In this document: positions 8,187-18,991 of the stretch, one piece after another
Layout of the letters: each line of letters opens with the position of its first letter
Position numbering within the stretch: position 1 is the stretch's first letter
Assembly (NCBI RefSeq): GCF_001517625.2
Contig: NZ_LN999826.1
Coordinates: 203,021-267,020, forward strand
Direction of reading: 5' to 3'
Source: Clostridium sp. AT4
GTDB taxonomy: Bacteria > Bacillota > Clostridia > Lachnospirales > Lachnospiraceae
Length of the DNA: 64,000 nt
Position numbers and translations under genes: made by a program
The notes under the pieces: generated by a model
Databases searched by the model: none
Told to the model about the DNA's origin: nothing
What the model saw: only the letters and a program-made list of their open reading frames with translations

Positions 8187-8631
8187 GTGTACTCCTGCCT
8201 TTCATAGCATTTTTTGCGTTTTCCATGAGCCGTTTTGAAAGAATCTGGTAGCAGGCAAACTCTTCTTTGGAAAATCCCTGAAACAGATATCCTCTGTATT
8301 CATCCATAAGCGTATCTACATCAGCAGTAATGGAGTGTGAGGCGGGCAGCAGAGCCAGGTGGATCCGGCGTCTGTCATGGAGATCCGGGATTCTCTTTAA
8401 GAGCCCTTTCTGTATCAGGCTTTCCACAGCCTGGGAGACATTTCCTTTTGAGAGCATCCGAAGCTCCGTGATGTCGGCCGCAGTATCTTTCCCCGGATTA
8501 TTGTGGAGAAATGTGATGACATTTGCCTCGATCAGAGTCAGTCCATAGGTTTCAGAGAGCTGTTTTAGCAGGCTGTCCTGAAACTTCATGGCAGCCCGGA
8601 TACCTAAAAGAAAATCAGTGTTTGAGGTCAT
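8179..8631 (-). CDS. MarR family transcriptional regulator of the MATE pump
   Basis: A 150-residue winged-helix regulator. The core (about 30-100) has the family layout: LSETYGLTLIEANVITFLHNN, then the recognition helix region ELRMLSKGNVSQAVESLIQKGLL and the wing PDLHDRRRIHLALLP with its conserved D-x-R-R. It starts at ATG 8631 behind an AGGAGGA site. It is the first gene of a two-gene operon with the MATE exporter, the usual arrangement for autoregulated drug-responsive MarR proteins. An inverted repeat between the promoter and start codon (8658-8686) is a candidate operator. The inducing ligand is unknown. Confidence 0.9.
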   Translation of the reverse strand: MTSNTDFLLGIRAAMKFQDSLLKQLSETYGLTLIEANVITFLHNNPGKDTAADITELRMLSKGNVSQAVESLIQKGLLKRIPDLHDRRRIHLALLPASHSITADVDTLMDEYRGYLFQGFSKEEFACYQILSKRLMENAKNAMKGRSTHE

Positions 8632-8654
8632 TGGATCCTCCTTTTACATAATAA

Positions 8655-8690
8655 AAGGTTCTAAATAAAAAGGTTTTAAAAAGAACTGTT
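8655..8690 (-). promoter_or_regulatory. Candidate MarR operator in the marR-MATE leader
   Basis: GTTCT (8658-8662) and AGAAC (8682-8686) are inverted around a direct repeat of the AAAGGTTYTAAA type. The site lies just downstream of the predicted minus-strand transcription start, where a repressor would block elongation. Assignment is inferred. Confidence 0.45.
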
Positions 8691-8700
8691 CAGAAAAATA

Positions 8701-8728
8701 ATTATACACTCTACAGTCTATTTGTCAA
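8701..8728 (-). promoter_or_regulatory. Promoter of the marR-MATE operon
   Basis: Reading the minus strand, TTGACA (8728-8723) and TATAAT (8706-8701) are both perfect consensus boxes with a 16-base spacer. The -35 box overlaps that of the divergent holA promoter. Confidence 0.8.
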
Positions 8729-8750
8729 GAGGGGGAAGACATGGTATAAT
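8722..8750 (+). promoter_or_regulatory. Promoter of holA
   Basis: TTGTCA (8722-8727) and TATAAT (8745-8750) with a 17-base spacer. It overlaps the minus-strand -35 box base for base, so polymerase can hold only one of the two promoters at a time. Confidence 0.8.
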
Positions 8751-8787
8751 AGAGCAAAACGCCAGGGCAGGGAGTGACAGACAGCGT

Positions 8788-9765
8788 ATGCAGATATTAA
8801 ACCAGGATATAAAGGACGGTTCATTTAAAAAGGCCTACCTTCTGTTTGGTGAAGAGGCATTTTTGAAAATGAGCTATAAGAACCGTTTAAAGGATGCAGT
8901 GACAGCTGGAGATACCATGAACTTTAACCATTACGAGGGAAAGGGAATGGATATAAATGAGATTATCGGCATTGCAGATACCATGCCTTTTTTTGCAGAG
9001 CGCAGGCTGGTGCTAATAGAGGACAGCGGCTGGTTTAAGGGCGGAGCAGGAGGAGAGGAAATGAGCGCTTATATGGAGCATATTCCCGATACCACCTGTC
9101 TTGTGTTTGTGGAAACAGAGGTGGATAAGCGCAGCAAGCTTTTTAAAGCCGTGAAAAAATACGGTTATACAGCGGAGCTTGGCCGTCAGGATGCGTCGCA
9201 GCTTGGCCGTTGGGCTGCCGGCATCCTGTCAAAAAATGGGAAAAAGATCACCGGGCGCACCATGGAGTTTTTTTTAAGCAAAACAGGGGATGATATGGAA
9301 AATATCAGCTCAGAGCTGGAAAAGCTGATCAGCTATACCCTGGGCCGTGATGTGATCACTGAGGAGGATGTGGAGGCTATCTGTACCACTCAGGTGAGCA
9401 ACAAGATTTTTGACATGATTACGGCTATTGCCAACCGTCAGACGCGAAAGGCTATGGATCTTTATGAGGATCTGCTTACCTTAAAGGAGCCGCCTATGCG
9501 GATTTTATTTCTGATCGCAAGGCAGTTTAACCAGATCCTGCAGGTGAAGGAGCTGATGGGGCAGGGCATGGATAAGAGTACCATTGCTTCCAGGATGAAG
9601 CTTCAGCCCTTTGTGGCAGGGAAAATCATGCTGCAGGCAAAGACATTTTCAAGGGAACAGATCCTTTCCTATGTAAATCTTTGTGTGGATGCAGAGGAAA
9701 GCGTAAAGACAGGCCGCCTGACAGACCGTCTGGCAGTAGAACTTTTGATTGCAAAAACGTATTAA
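8788..9765 (+). CDS. holA: DNA polymerase III delta subunit
   Basis: A 325-residue clamp-loader subunit that opens the sliding clamp during chromosome replication. The start is placed at ATG 8788 because the promoter -10 box ends at 8750 and the family begins near the YLLFGEEAFL segment (here residues 16-25). The body matches the family: an AAA-like first half with VFVETEVDKRSKLFKAVK, then a lid and collar domain with EDVEAICTTQVSNKIFDMI and PPMRILFLIARQFNQIL, ending LAVELLIAKTY. A GGGAG lies rather far (14 bases) from the start, so initiation may be weak. The order holA, ywlG, rpsT, gpr, spoIIP, lepA, hemW is largely conserved across Firmicutes. Confidence 0.92.
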   Translation: MQILNQDIKDGSFKKAYLLFGEEAFLKMSYKNRLKDAVTAGDTMNFNHYEGKGMDINEIIGIADTMPFFAERRLVLIEDSGWFKGGAGGEEMSAYMEHIPDTTCLVFVETEVDKRSKLFKAVKKYGYTAELGRQDASQLGRWAAGILSKNGKKITGRTMEFFLSKTGDDMENISSELEKLISYTLGRDVITEEDVEAICTTQVSNKIFDMITAIANRQTRKAMDLYEDLLTLKEPPMRILFLIARQFNQILQVKELMGQGMDKSTIASRMKLQPFVAGKIMLQAKTFSREQILSYVNLCVDAEESVKTGRLTDRLAVELLIAKTY

Positions 9766-9779
9766 AGGAGGAAAATGGA

Positions 9780-10343
9780 ATGGAAGAACTTCAGTTAGAT
9801 GCGATTAGAAAACAGACAAAAGATGTTTTGAGGGAGCTTATGGAAACGGCAGATCTGAAGCAGGGGCAGATTCTGGTTGTGGGCTGTTCCTCCAGTGAAA
9901 TCGGGAGCTTTAAGATTGGCTCTCATTCCAGCGGAGAAATCGGACAGGCGGTTTATGAAGCTCTTTATGAGGAGCTAAAACCTGCGGGCATTTATCTGGC
10001 CGCCCAGTGCTGTGAGCATTTAAACCGGGCGCTTATATTAGAGGAGGAGGCCGCGTTAAAATACGGATATGAGCCTGTCAATGTGGTTCCTCAGCTAAAA
10101 GCAGGAGGCTCCTTTGCTACGGCGGCTTATCATACCCTGGAGCATCCGGCGGCAGTGGAGCATATCCGAGCTCATGCGGGAATCGATATCGGAGATACCC
10201 TGATCGGGATGCATTTAAAGGATGTGGCAGTTCCAGTGCGGATTTTAAACAGAGAAATTGGAGGCGCCCATGTAGTTTGTGCCAGAACACGCCCTAAGTT
10301 TATCGGCGGAGAAAGAGCACGTTATGATGAAAGGAAGCTGTAA
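9780..10343 (+). CDS. YwlG family (UPF0340, TIGR01440) protein
   Basis: A 187-residue protein of a conserved Firmicute family with no established activity. The ATG at 9780 follows AAGGAGG (9765-9771) at normal spacing. Recognisable family segments are VVGCSSSEIGSFKIGSHSS near residue 35, AAQCCEHLNRALILEEE near 75 and GIDIGDTLIGMHLKDVAVPVR near 140. It has no membrane segment. It begins 14 bases after the holA stop and is probably co-transcribed with it; a strong hairpin terminator follows. Function is not known, and neighbours give no clear hint. Confidence 0.85.
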   Translation: MEELQLDAIRKQTKDVLRELMETADLKQGQILVVGCSSSEIGSFKIGSHSSGEIGQAVYEALYEELKPAGIYLAAQCCEHLNRALILEEEAALKYGYEPVNVVPQLKAGGSFATAAYHTLEHPAAVEHIRAHAGIDIGDTLIGMHLKDVAVPVRILNREIGGAHVVCARTRPKFIGGERARYDERKL

Positions 10344-10346
10344 GCA

Positions 10347-10386
10347 AAAAAATCCCTCCGGTGGGTTAATCCGGAGGGATTTTAAA
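10347..10386. terminator. Bidirectional terminator between ywlG and rpsT
   Basis: AATCCCTCCGG and CCGGAGGGATT form an 11-bp perfect stem with A-runs before and T-runs after, so it can end both the plus-strand ywlG and the minus-strand rpsT transcripts. Confidence 0.9.
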
Positions 10387-10399
10387 TATCTCTATAAAA

Positions 10400-10663
10400 T
10401 TAAGCCAGAGTGTTAACAGCCTTGGTCACGCGGGACACCTTGCGGGCAGCATTGTTCTTGTGATATACGCCCTTAGTGCAGGCCTTGTCGATCTCTGTGA
10501 TAGCAGCCTGTAATGCAGTCTGAGCAGCAGCCTTATCTCCAGCAGCAACAGCAGCCTCTACCTTCTTGATCGCAGTCTTAACCTTGGATCTGATTGCCTT
10601 GTTTCTTGCAGCCTTAGTCTCGTTTACTAAGATTCTCTTCTTTGCAGATTTAATGTTAGCCAA
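10400..10663 (-). CDS. rpsT: 30S ribosomal protein S20, TTG start
   Basis: An 87-residue basic helical protein that binds 16S rRNA in the small subunit. The sequence (ANIKSAKKRILVNETKAARNK, then a C-terminus with KGVYHKNNAARKVSR) is clear S20. The start codon is TTG at 10663-10661, because the family begins (M)ANIKSAKKR and GGAGGTG lies 7 bases before it. E. coli rpsT also starts with UUG, which there contributes to autoregulation; whether that holds here is inference. It is a single gene with a consensus promoter and an 85-90 base leader, closed by a shared bidirectional terminator. Confidence 0.97.
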   Translation of the reverse strand: MANIKSAKKRILVNETKAARNKAIRSKVKTAIKKVEAAVAAGDKAAAQTALQAAITEIDKACTKGVYHKNNAARKVSRVTKAVNTLA

Positions 10664-10755
10664 TGAAATACACCTCCGTTCGGTTTTCTCTTCTTAATCG
10701 TTGTGTTTTCCATCAAAGCCTGGACACGGACAGTTCAATGTAAACATACTATTAC

Positions 10756-10784
10756 ATTTTAGCGAATGATTTTGGGAATGTCAA
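10756..10784 (-). promoter_or_regulatory. Promoter of rpsT
   Basis: Minus strand TTGACA (10784-10779) and TAAAAT (10761-10756) with a 17-base spacer. Confidence 0.8.
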
Positions 10785-10882
10785 GCGGAATTTGGTGTTT
10801 TTTTGAAGTTTTAGGGAATATTTTTTTGAAATGAGTGGAAAATAAGATGGATCGCAGTTTCTCTTTTTGCGCCGTCCCCGCA

Positions 10883-10912
10883 GCTGAGGGTGGATGGCCT
10901 TTGGAAATACTG
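10883..10912 (+). promoter_or_regulatory. Candidate forespore (sigma-F/G-like) promoter of gpr
   Basis: GGAAATACTG at 10903-10912 matches the known sigma-F -10 pattern GGNRANAYTR at every position, and GCTGA at 10883-10887 is one base off the -35 pattern GYWTA with a 15-base spacer. In Bacillus subtilis gpr is read by sigma-F and sigma-G. No sigma-A promoter is visible before gpr, which supports this reading. Confidence 0.45.
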
Positions 10913-10962
10913 CAAAATGTGGAAATTCAAATGGATCGAAGAAAAAGACAGGAGGCATAGGA

Positions 10963-11955
10963 ATGGGAAGTTCCGAAAATAAGCAGGCTGCAGCCACATT
11001 TTCCTTTCAGATACGCACAGATCTGGCTCTGGAAGATAAAGAAAGTTTTGAAGGTGATGGGGGTGAGATCCCAGGGGTTGTATTAAAGGAAAGAACCAGA
11101 AAAGAAGGTGCGGTCAGAATGACAGAAGTGAAGATACTGAATGCTCAGGGAGCCAGAGCGATGGGAAAGCCAGAAGGAACGTATCTAACGCTGGAAGCAG
11201 ATGAGCTGCAGACGCCGGATGAGGATTGTCACAGCAGAGTGGCGGATGAACTGGCCATGCAGTTGAATGAGCTGATGAAACGGGCAGGATGGGAGAAAAA
11301 GGAAAATCCGTCCCTGCTGGTGGTCGGCCTTGGAAACCAATCCGTAACACCGGATTCTTTAGGACCCCGGACTGTGGGAAATCTCAGAGTGACCGGCCAT
11401 CTTCTTGCGGACAGGACAGAGAAGAAACAGCCCTATCCATGCCTTTGCGCCATTGCTCCAGGCGTTATGGCCCAGACGGGGATGGAAACGGCTCAGATTC
11501 TGCATGGGATCATAGGAGAGACATCGCCTGATCTGGTGATTGCCATTGACGCATTGGCAGCACGCAGCGTCCGCCGCCTGTGCACAACCATACAGCTTAC
11601 AGATACGGGAATCCATCCGGGCTCCGGAGTAGGCAATCATCGTCACAGTCTCACAAAAGAGAGCCTGGGAGTACCGGTGATCGCTATTGGAGTGCCGACG
11701 GTGGTGGGGGCGGCTGCCATTGTGCAGGATACGATTTCAGCCCTTCTTGCGGTTTTGGAGGAAAATGAATGCGCAAAAGGCACGGGATCGTGGATACGCC
11801 AGATGGACACAGAGGGGCAGTATGAACTGATCCGGGAGCTTCTGGAGCCGGAATTTGGGCCTATGTATGTGACGCCGCCGGATATTGACCAGTCTGTTCA
11901 GCAGCTAAGTTTTACCATTTCGGAAGGTATTCACCGGGCTGTGTTTGAGCTGTGA
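10963..11955 (+). CDS. gpr: Spore germination protease GPR
   Basis: A 330-residue aspartic-type endopeptidase that is made as a zymogen in the forespore and, on germination, degrades the small acid-soluble DNA-binding proteins. AGGAGG at 10950-10955 fixes the ATG at 10963. The N-terminus shows the propeptide and the hallmark QIRTDLALE segment (about residues 16-24), where autoprocessing takes place. The catalytic body has VVGLGNQSVTPDSLGPR and LVIAIDALAARS, with the two conserved aspartates of the family (in PDSLG and AIDAL). Next gene is spoIIP, the usual partner. Its presence shows the organism forms spores. Confidence 0.96.
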   Translation: MGSSENKQAAATFSFQIRTDLALEDKESFEGDGGEIPGVVLKERTRKEGAVRMTEVKILNAQGARAMGKPEGTYLTLEADELQTPDEDCHSRVADELAMQLNELMKRAGWEKKENPSLLVVGLGNQSVTPDSLGPRTVGNLRVTGHLLADRTEKKQPYPCLCAIAPGVMAQTGMETAQILHGIIGETSPDLVIAIDALAARSVRRLCTTIQLTDTGIHPGSGVGNHRHSLTKESLGVPVIAIGVPTVVGAAAIVQDTISALLAVLEENECAKGTGSWIRQMDTEGQYELIRELLEPEFGPMYVTPPDIDQSVQQLSFTISEGIHRAVFEL

Positions 11956-11973
11956 TTCCGGCGGCAGATGCTG

Positions 11974-12002
11974 TCATTTTTTTCTTTGTTTTGGCATACC
12001 AT
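11974..12002 (+). promoter_or_regulatory. Candidate mother-cell (sigma-E-like) promoter of spoIIP
   Basis: TCATTTT (11974-11980) and CATACCAT (11995-12002), spaced by 14 bases, resemble the sigma-E pattern. In Bacillus subtilis spoIIP belongs to the sigma-E regulon. The match is suggestive only. Confidence 0.4.
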
Positions 12003-12050
12003 AGGATACAGCACTTTGGCAAGGTGTAAAAAGGACAGGCGGGACCGGGT

Positions 12051-13349
12051 ATGGGGATGAAAAGGAACGGAAGGAGAGGGCCGGTGAGGATATGTCTCAT
12101 GGGCCTTGCGGCTGCGGGGACCGTATGGGGAGCCGTCTATATGATAAAAAACAGCAGAGCCGTCCTTACGGCAGTTCCCTGGGAGCAGCAGGTTCGGATG
12201 GCCGGGGAAGAACTGGCAGAGCTTCTATGGCATCAGGCTGCGCCTTATGAGATGACGGGGAAAAATTCCAGGAACATAACGGAGCAGGACGGCAGTAATA
12301 CGGATCAGGCTGTAAAGATCGCCTGGGAAGATGCAGACCCTGCTTTCAGGAATCATATGCAGGCACGTTTATTTTACAGGGAGCACCAGTATCTTGACCG
12401 GTACGGAGATGAAACAACAGGGGAGAAGCAGCATGAAGAAAGAAAAAAGGCCTCGCAGGGGAGCGTGGCTCACGGCTTAGAGGAAAGCCCCGGAGAAAGT
12501 TCCGGGGAAGCGTTAGAGGAAACCGCAGCCAGTGTTTCAGGCTCTGCCCTTTCTCTGGCAGGAAGCCTTCCTCTGCCAGTAACCGGAACACTCTATCAGC
12601 TTCAGCAGCTGGAGGATTTTGACTTTCTCATGAAGCATTTTTACAGTGTACATACCTCTACTACAGCAGGCCGTGATCTGTTTAACGGTCCGGCACTTTT
12701 AAGCCATGATGTGACATTAGATAATGAAGGGGAAGGGCCGCAGATCCTCATTTACCATACCCATTCTCAGGAGGCCTTTAAGGATTCCGGCCCTCAGGGG
12801 CAGACCATTGTGGAGGTGGGAGATTATCTGGCAGAACTTTTGACGCAGAAGGGCTACCGGGTTTACCATGACACGTCGGTTTATGATCTGCAAAGTGGCG
12901 TTCTGGATCGGAGTAAGGCCTATAATTATGCACTGGAAGGCGTAAACCGTATCCTGCAGCAGAATCCTTCCATTCAGGTAGTTCTGGATCTTCACAGGGA
13001 TGGCGTTTCGGAAAATCTCCACATGGTTTCCGACATCAATGGAAAGCCCACAGCGCAGATCATGTTTTTTAACGGCCTCAGCCGTACGCCGGAGGGGAAA
13101 ATTGCCTATCTTCCCAATCCTTATCTGGCAGAAAACCTTGCATTCAGCCTGAAAATGCAGCTGGGAGCACAGGCGTATTTTCCAGGATTTGCCAGAAAGA
13201 TCTATTTAAAGGGACTGCGCTATAATCTCCACCTGCGGCCTAAGTCTGCTCTTATTGAAGCGGGGGCTCAGACGAATACATTTGAAGAGGTAAAAAACGC
13301 CATGGAGCCCCTGGCACAACTTTTGGATATGGTGTTGCAAGGGGAGTGA
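12051..13349 (+). CDS. spoIIP: Stage II sporulation protein P
   Basis: A 432-residue membrane-anchored peptidoglycan hydrolase (amidase plus endopeptidase) needed, with SpoIID and SpoIIM, for engulfment of the forespore. A basic start followed by a membrane segment (about residues 11-31) anchors it in the mother-cell membrane. A variable low-complexity linker (about 120-170) precedes the catalytic domain, where I see the zinc-amidase signatures YHTH at 235-238, DLHRD at 313-317 and IEAGAQ around E403. The ATG at 12051 has a weak ribosome site; ATG 12057 is an alternative. It follows gpr by 95 bases, which hold a possible sigma-E promoter, so it may be expressed separately. Confidence 0.94.
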   Translation: MGMKRNGRRGPVRICLMGLAAAGTVWGAVYMIKNSRAVLTAVPWEQQVRMAGEELAELLWHQAAPYEMTGKNSRNITEQDGSNTDQAVKIAWEDADPAFRNHMQARLFYREHQYLDRYGDETTGEKQHEERKKASQGSVAHGLEESPGESSGEALEETAASVSGSALSLAGSLPLPVTGTLYQLQQLEDFDFLMKHFYSVHTSTTAGRDLFNGPALLSHDVTLDNEGEGPQILIYHTHSQEAFKDSGPQGQTIVEVGDYLAELLTQKGYRVYHDTSVYDLQSGVLDRSKAYNYALEGVNRILQQNPSIQVVLDLHRDGVSENLHMVSDINGKPTAQIMFFNGLSRTPEGKIAYLPNPYLAENLAFSLKMQLGAQAYFPGFARKIYLKGLRYNLHLRPKSALIEAGAQTNTFEEVKNAMEPLAQLLDMVLQGE

Positions 13350-13363
13350 AAAAAAGGTATAAT
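13335..13363 (+). promoter_or_regulatory. Vegetative promoter of lepA inside the end of spoIIP
   Basis: TTGCAA (13335-13340) and TATAAT (13358-13363), 17-base spacer, starting within the last codons of spoIIP. It separates housekeeping lepA from the sporulation genes. Confidence 0.75.
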
Positions 13364-13403
13364 GGCAGATATATTTTAATTTGAAAGAAGACGAGGATAA
13401 AGA

Positions 13404-15218
13404 ATGGCAACGATTGACCAGAGTAAAATACGAAATTTTTGTATCATCGCCCATATTGATCACGGCAAGTCCACCCTGGCTGACCGTATTATTGAAAAAA
13501 CAGGGCTTTTAACAAGCAGAGAGATGCAGGAGCAGATCCTGGACAACATGGACCTGGAGCGGGAGAGAGGCATTACCATCAAATCTCAGGCAGTGCGTAC
13601 CGTATATAAGGCAAAGGACGGGGAGGAATATATTTTTAACCTGATCGACACTCCCGGACATGTAGACTTTAATTATGAGGTTTCCCGCAGTCTGGCAGCC
13701 TGCGACGGAGCCATCCTGGTAGTGGATGCGTCCCAGGGCATTGAGGCTCAGACGCTGGCAAATGTCTATCTGGCTCTGGATCATGATCTGGACGTATTTC
13801 CGGTTATCAATAAAATCGATCTTCCAAGCGCCGACCCGGATCATGTGGAGGCGGAGATAGAGGATGTGATTGGTCTGGAGGCTCACGATGCGCCCCGTAT
13901 TTCCGCGAAAACAGGACTGAATATCGAAGATGTTCTGGAGGCCATTGTGCACAAGATCCCGTCTCCCAAGGGAGATCCCGATGCTCCCCTTCAGGCGCTG
14001 ATCTTTGATTCTATTTATGATTCTTACAAAGGTGTAATTATTTTCTGCCGTGTGATGGAAGGCACGGTAAAGAAGGGAACCCGTGTGCGGATGATGGCCA
14101 CGGGGGCAGAGGAAGAGGTAGTAGAGGTCGGATACTTCGGCGCAGGCCAGTTTATTACCTGCGACGAGCTCAGCGCGGGAATGGTAGGCTATATTACCGC
14201 CAGTATCAAAAATGTCCGCGATACCCGTGTGGGCGATACGGTTACAGATGCCGTCCGTCCCTGTGAAAGCCCCCTTCCGGGCTATAAAAAGGTAACGCCT
14301 ATGGTTTACTGCGGACTTTATCCTGCAGACGGTGCCAAATACAATGACTTAAGAGACGCCCTTGAAAAGCTTCAGCTAAATGATGCTTCGCTTTTCTATG
14401 AACCGGAGACCTCTGTGGCTCTTGGCTTTGGCTTCCGCTGCGGTTTTTTAGGCCTGCTTCATCTGGAAATCATTCAGGAGCGCTTAGAGAGGGAATATAA
14501 CCTGGATCTTGTGACAACGGCTCCGGGCGTAGTATACCGGGTATATAAGACGAATGGTGAGATGATCGAGCTTACCAATCCATCCAATCTGCCGGATCCC
14601 AGTGAAATTGAATACATGGAGGAGCCTATTGTAAGCGCGGAGATCATGGTAACGACCGAATATGTGGGCTCCATTATGACTTTGTGCCAGGAGCGCCGGG
14701 GCGTATATCTGGGAATGGAATACATTGAAACCACCCGTGCCCTTTTAAAATACGAGCTTCCCTTAAATGAGATCATCTATGACTTCTTCGACGCCTTAAA
14801 GTCACGGTCCAGAGGATATGCCTCCTTTGATTATGAGTTAAAGGGCTATGAGCGGTCTGAGCTTGTGAAGCTGGATATTCTGGTAAACAGAGAGGAAGTG
14901 GACGCTCTTTCCTTTATTGTACATTCTGCCTCGGCCTATGAAAAGGGACGCAGGATGTGCGAAAAATTAAAGGAGGAGATTCCGCGCCACTTGTTTGAAA
15001 TCCCCATTCAGGCAGCCATCGGTGGAAAGATAATTGCCAGAGAGACGGTAAAGGCAGTCCGTAAGGACGTGCTTGCAAAGTGCTACGGCGGCGATATTTC
15101 ACGAAAGAGAAAGCTTCTTGAAAAGCAGAAGGAAGGCAAAAAGCGGATGCGCCAGATCGGAAATGTAGAGATTCCGCAGAAGGCGTTTATGAGCGTTCTG
15201 AAGCTGGATGAAGAGTAA
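13404..15218 (+). CDS. lepA: Elongation factor 4 (back-translocating GTPase)
   Basis: A 604-residue ribosome-bound GTPase, full length for the family. The G domain shows AHIDHGKST (P-loop, about residues 12-20), RGITIKSQ (switch I), DTPGHVDF and [11 protein letters not shown]-like domains II, III and V follow, and the LepA-specific C-terminal domain ends with [21 protein letters not shown], the signature basic tail. LepA acts in ribosome biogenesis or back-translocation under stress. It is followed by hemW after 24 bases, the widespread lepA-hemW pairing, and has its own sigma-A promoter. Confidence 0.98.
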   Translation: MATIDQSKIRNFCIIAHIDHGKSTLADRIIEKTGLLTSREMQEQILDNMDLERERGITIKSQAVRTVYKAKDGEEYIFNLIDTPGHVDFNYEVSRSLAACDGAILVVDASQGIEAQTLANVYLALDHDLDVFPVINKIDLPSADPDHVEAEIEDVIGLEAHDAPRISAKTGLNIEDVLEAIVHKIPSPKGDPDAPLQALIFDSIYDSYKGVIIFCRVMEGTVKKGTRVRMMATGAEEEVVEVGYFGAGQFITCDELSAGMVGYITASIKNVRDTRVGDTVTDAVRPCESPLPGYKKVTPMVYCGLYPADGAKYNDLRDALEKLQLNDASLFYEPETSVALGFGFRCGFLGLLHLEIIQERLEREYNLDLVTTAPGVVYRVYKTNGEMIELTNPSNLPDPSEIEYMEEPIVSAEIMVTTEYVGSIMTLCQERRGVYLGMEYIETTRALLKYELPLNEIIYDFFDALKSRSRGYASFDYELKGYERSELVKLDILVNREEVDALSFIVHSASAYEKGRRMCEKLKEEIPRHLFEIPIQAAIGGKIIARETVKAVRKDVLAKCYGGDISRKRKLLEKQKEGKKRMRQIGNVEIPQKAFMSVLKLDEE

Positions 15219-15242
15219 GAGAAAAAGCGAGACAGTCACCCT

Positions 15243-17955
<2,713 letters not shown>

Positions 17956-17960
17956 GAAGT

Positions 17961-18266
17961 TCAGATAAAAAATTCCAGTAAAAATACAGCTGTGCAGGCT
18001 GCAAGGGATACATGAAAAAGACTTTTTCCCTTCCAGGCCAGCAGGACGGCCACGGCCAGAGCTGTGGCTCCGCCTGCTGCAGAGCGGGTGGCATAGAGGA
18101 TGGCCGGAAAGGTCATGACGGAGAGCGTCACATAGGGAACATAATATAAAAAAGAACGAAGAAAGGTATTTTTGATTTCTTTTCGTATCAGTGTGAGCGG
18201 CAGCAGTCGGATCAGATAGGTCACTGCTGCCATTACTGCTATATAGACATAAATATTCCGATTCAT
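17961..18266 (-). CDS. azlD: AzlD family branched-chain amino acid exporter subunit
   Basis: A 101-residue membrane protein with about four hydrophobic segments (starting IYVYIAVMAAVTYLIRLLPL). AzlD is the small partner of AzlC in a two-subunit exporter of branched-chain amino acids and analogues such as azaleucine. Its ATG follows the azlC stop codon directly, so translation is coupled. Together with ansA it forms a minus-strand operon. The branched-chain biosynthesis genes 7 kb away fit a link to that metabolism, but no direct evidence ties them. Confidence 0.88.
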   Translation of the reverse strand: MNRNIYVYIAVMAAVTYLIRLLPLTLIRKEIKNTFLRSFLYYVPYVTLSVMTFPAILYATRSAAGGATALAVAVLLAWKGKSLFHVSLAACTAVFLLEFFI

Positions 18267-18974
18267 TTAAGCTTCCTCCTTTACAGGGCAGATCAGGGCG
18301 GCTCCTCCGGCGATAACAAAGGTCAAAAGGATGATCTTAAATCCGGATGAAATGGTATTTAATACCGGGATCAGGGTAAATACAAAGCTGGCTGTCATGG
18401 AGAGCAGGACCACAGCCCGAAGGACCCTGTTTTCTCTTGCCGGAGGTACGATGATCGCCAGAAACATTCCATAGAGGGCCACGCCCAGGGCATTTAAAAG
18501 CCGTTCCGGAAGCAGACTGCCGGAGAGCGCGCCTAAAAGCGTTCCCAAAGTCCAGCCCGGCACAGCGGCGCTCATCAGCCCGTAGCTGTAAAAGGGGCTT
18601 AAGGTTCCAGGATGACAGACCGACACGCCGAAAATTTCATCCGTCACCCCATAGGCCATGAGAAAACGATGGAATAAAGGCATCTTATGATCCAGCTTCT
18701 GGGAAAGGGAGCAGGACATAAGGCAGTAGCGCAGGTTGATCACAAGCTGCACCGCGGCCATTTCCAGATAAGAGGAGCCGGCGGTTATGATGCCAAGGCC
18801 GGCAAACTGGCCGGCGCTTGTAAGATTGGTAAGGGAGATAAGCACGGACTGGAAAACAGAGAGGCCGGAGCTTACCGCCATGATGCCGAAGGTAAAGGAT
18901 ACAGCCAGATAGCCGAGGCCGATGGGGATGCCGTGGATCAATCCGGAATAAAACGGACGTTTCTGCTGATTCAT
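18267..18974 (-). CDS. azlC: AzlC family branched-chain amino acid exporter subunit
   Basis: A 235-residue polytopic membrane protein, about six segments, beginning MNQQKRPFYSGLIHGIPIGLGYLAVSFTFG, of which the GIPIGLGYLAVSFTFG stretch is the family signature; SAGQFAGLGI and YGVTDEIF also fit. The start at 18974 is chosen because GGGAGGG lies about 10 bases upstream and the longer in-frame extension overlaps ansA. AzlC forms the large part of the AzlCD exporter. The gene begins 17 bases after ansA ends and is immediately followed by azlD. Confidence 0.9.
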   Translation of the reverse strand: MNQQKRPFYSGLIHGIPIGLGYLAVSFTFGIMAVSSGLSVFQSVLISLTNLTSAGQFAGLGIITAGSSYLEMAAVQLVINLRYCLMSCSLSQKLDHKMPLFHRFLMAYGVTDEIFGVSVCHPGTLSPFYSYGLMSAAVPGWTLGTLLGALSGSLLPERLLNALGVALYGMFLAIIVPPARENRVLRAVVLLSMTASFVFTLIPVLNTISSGFKIILLTFVIAGGAALICPVKEEA

Positions 18975-18991
18975 ACTCGTGTTTCCCTCCC

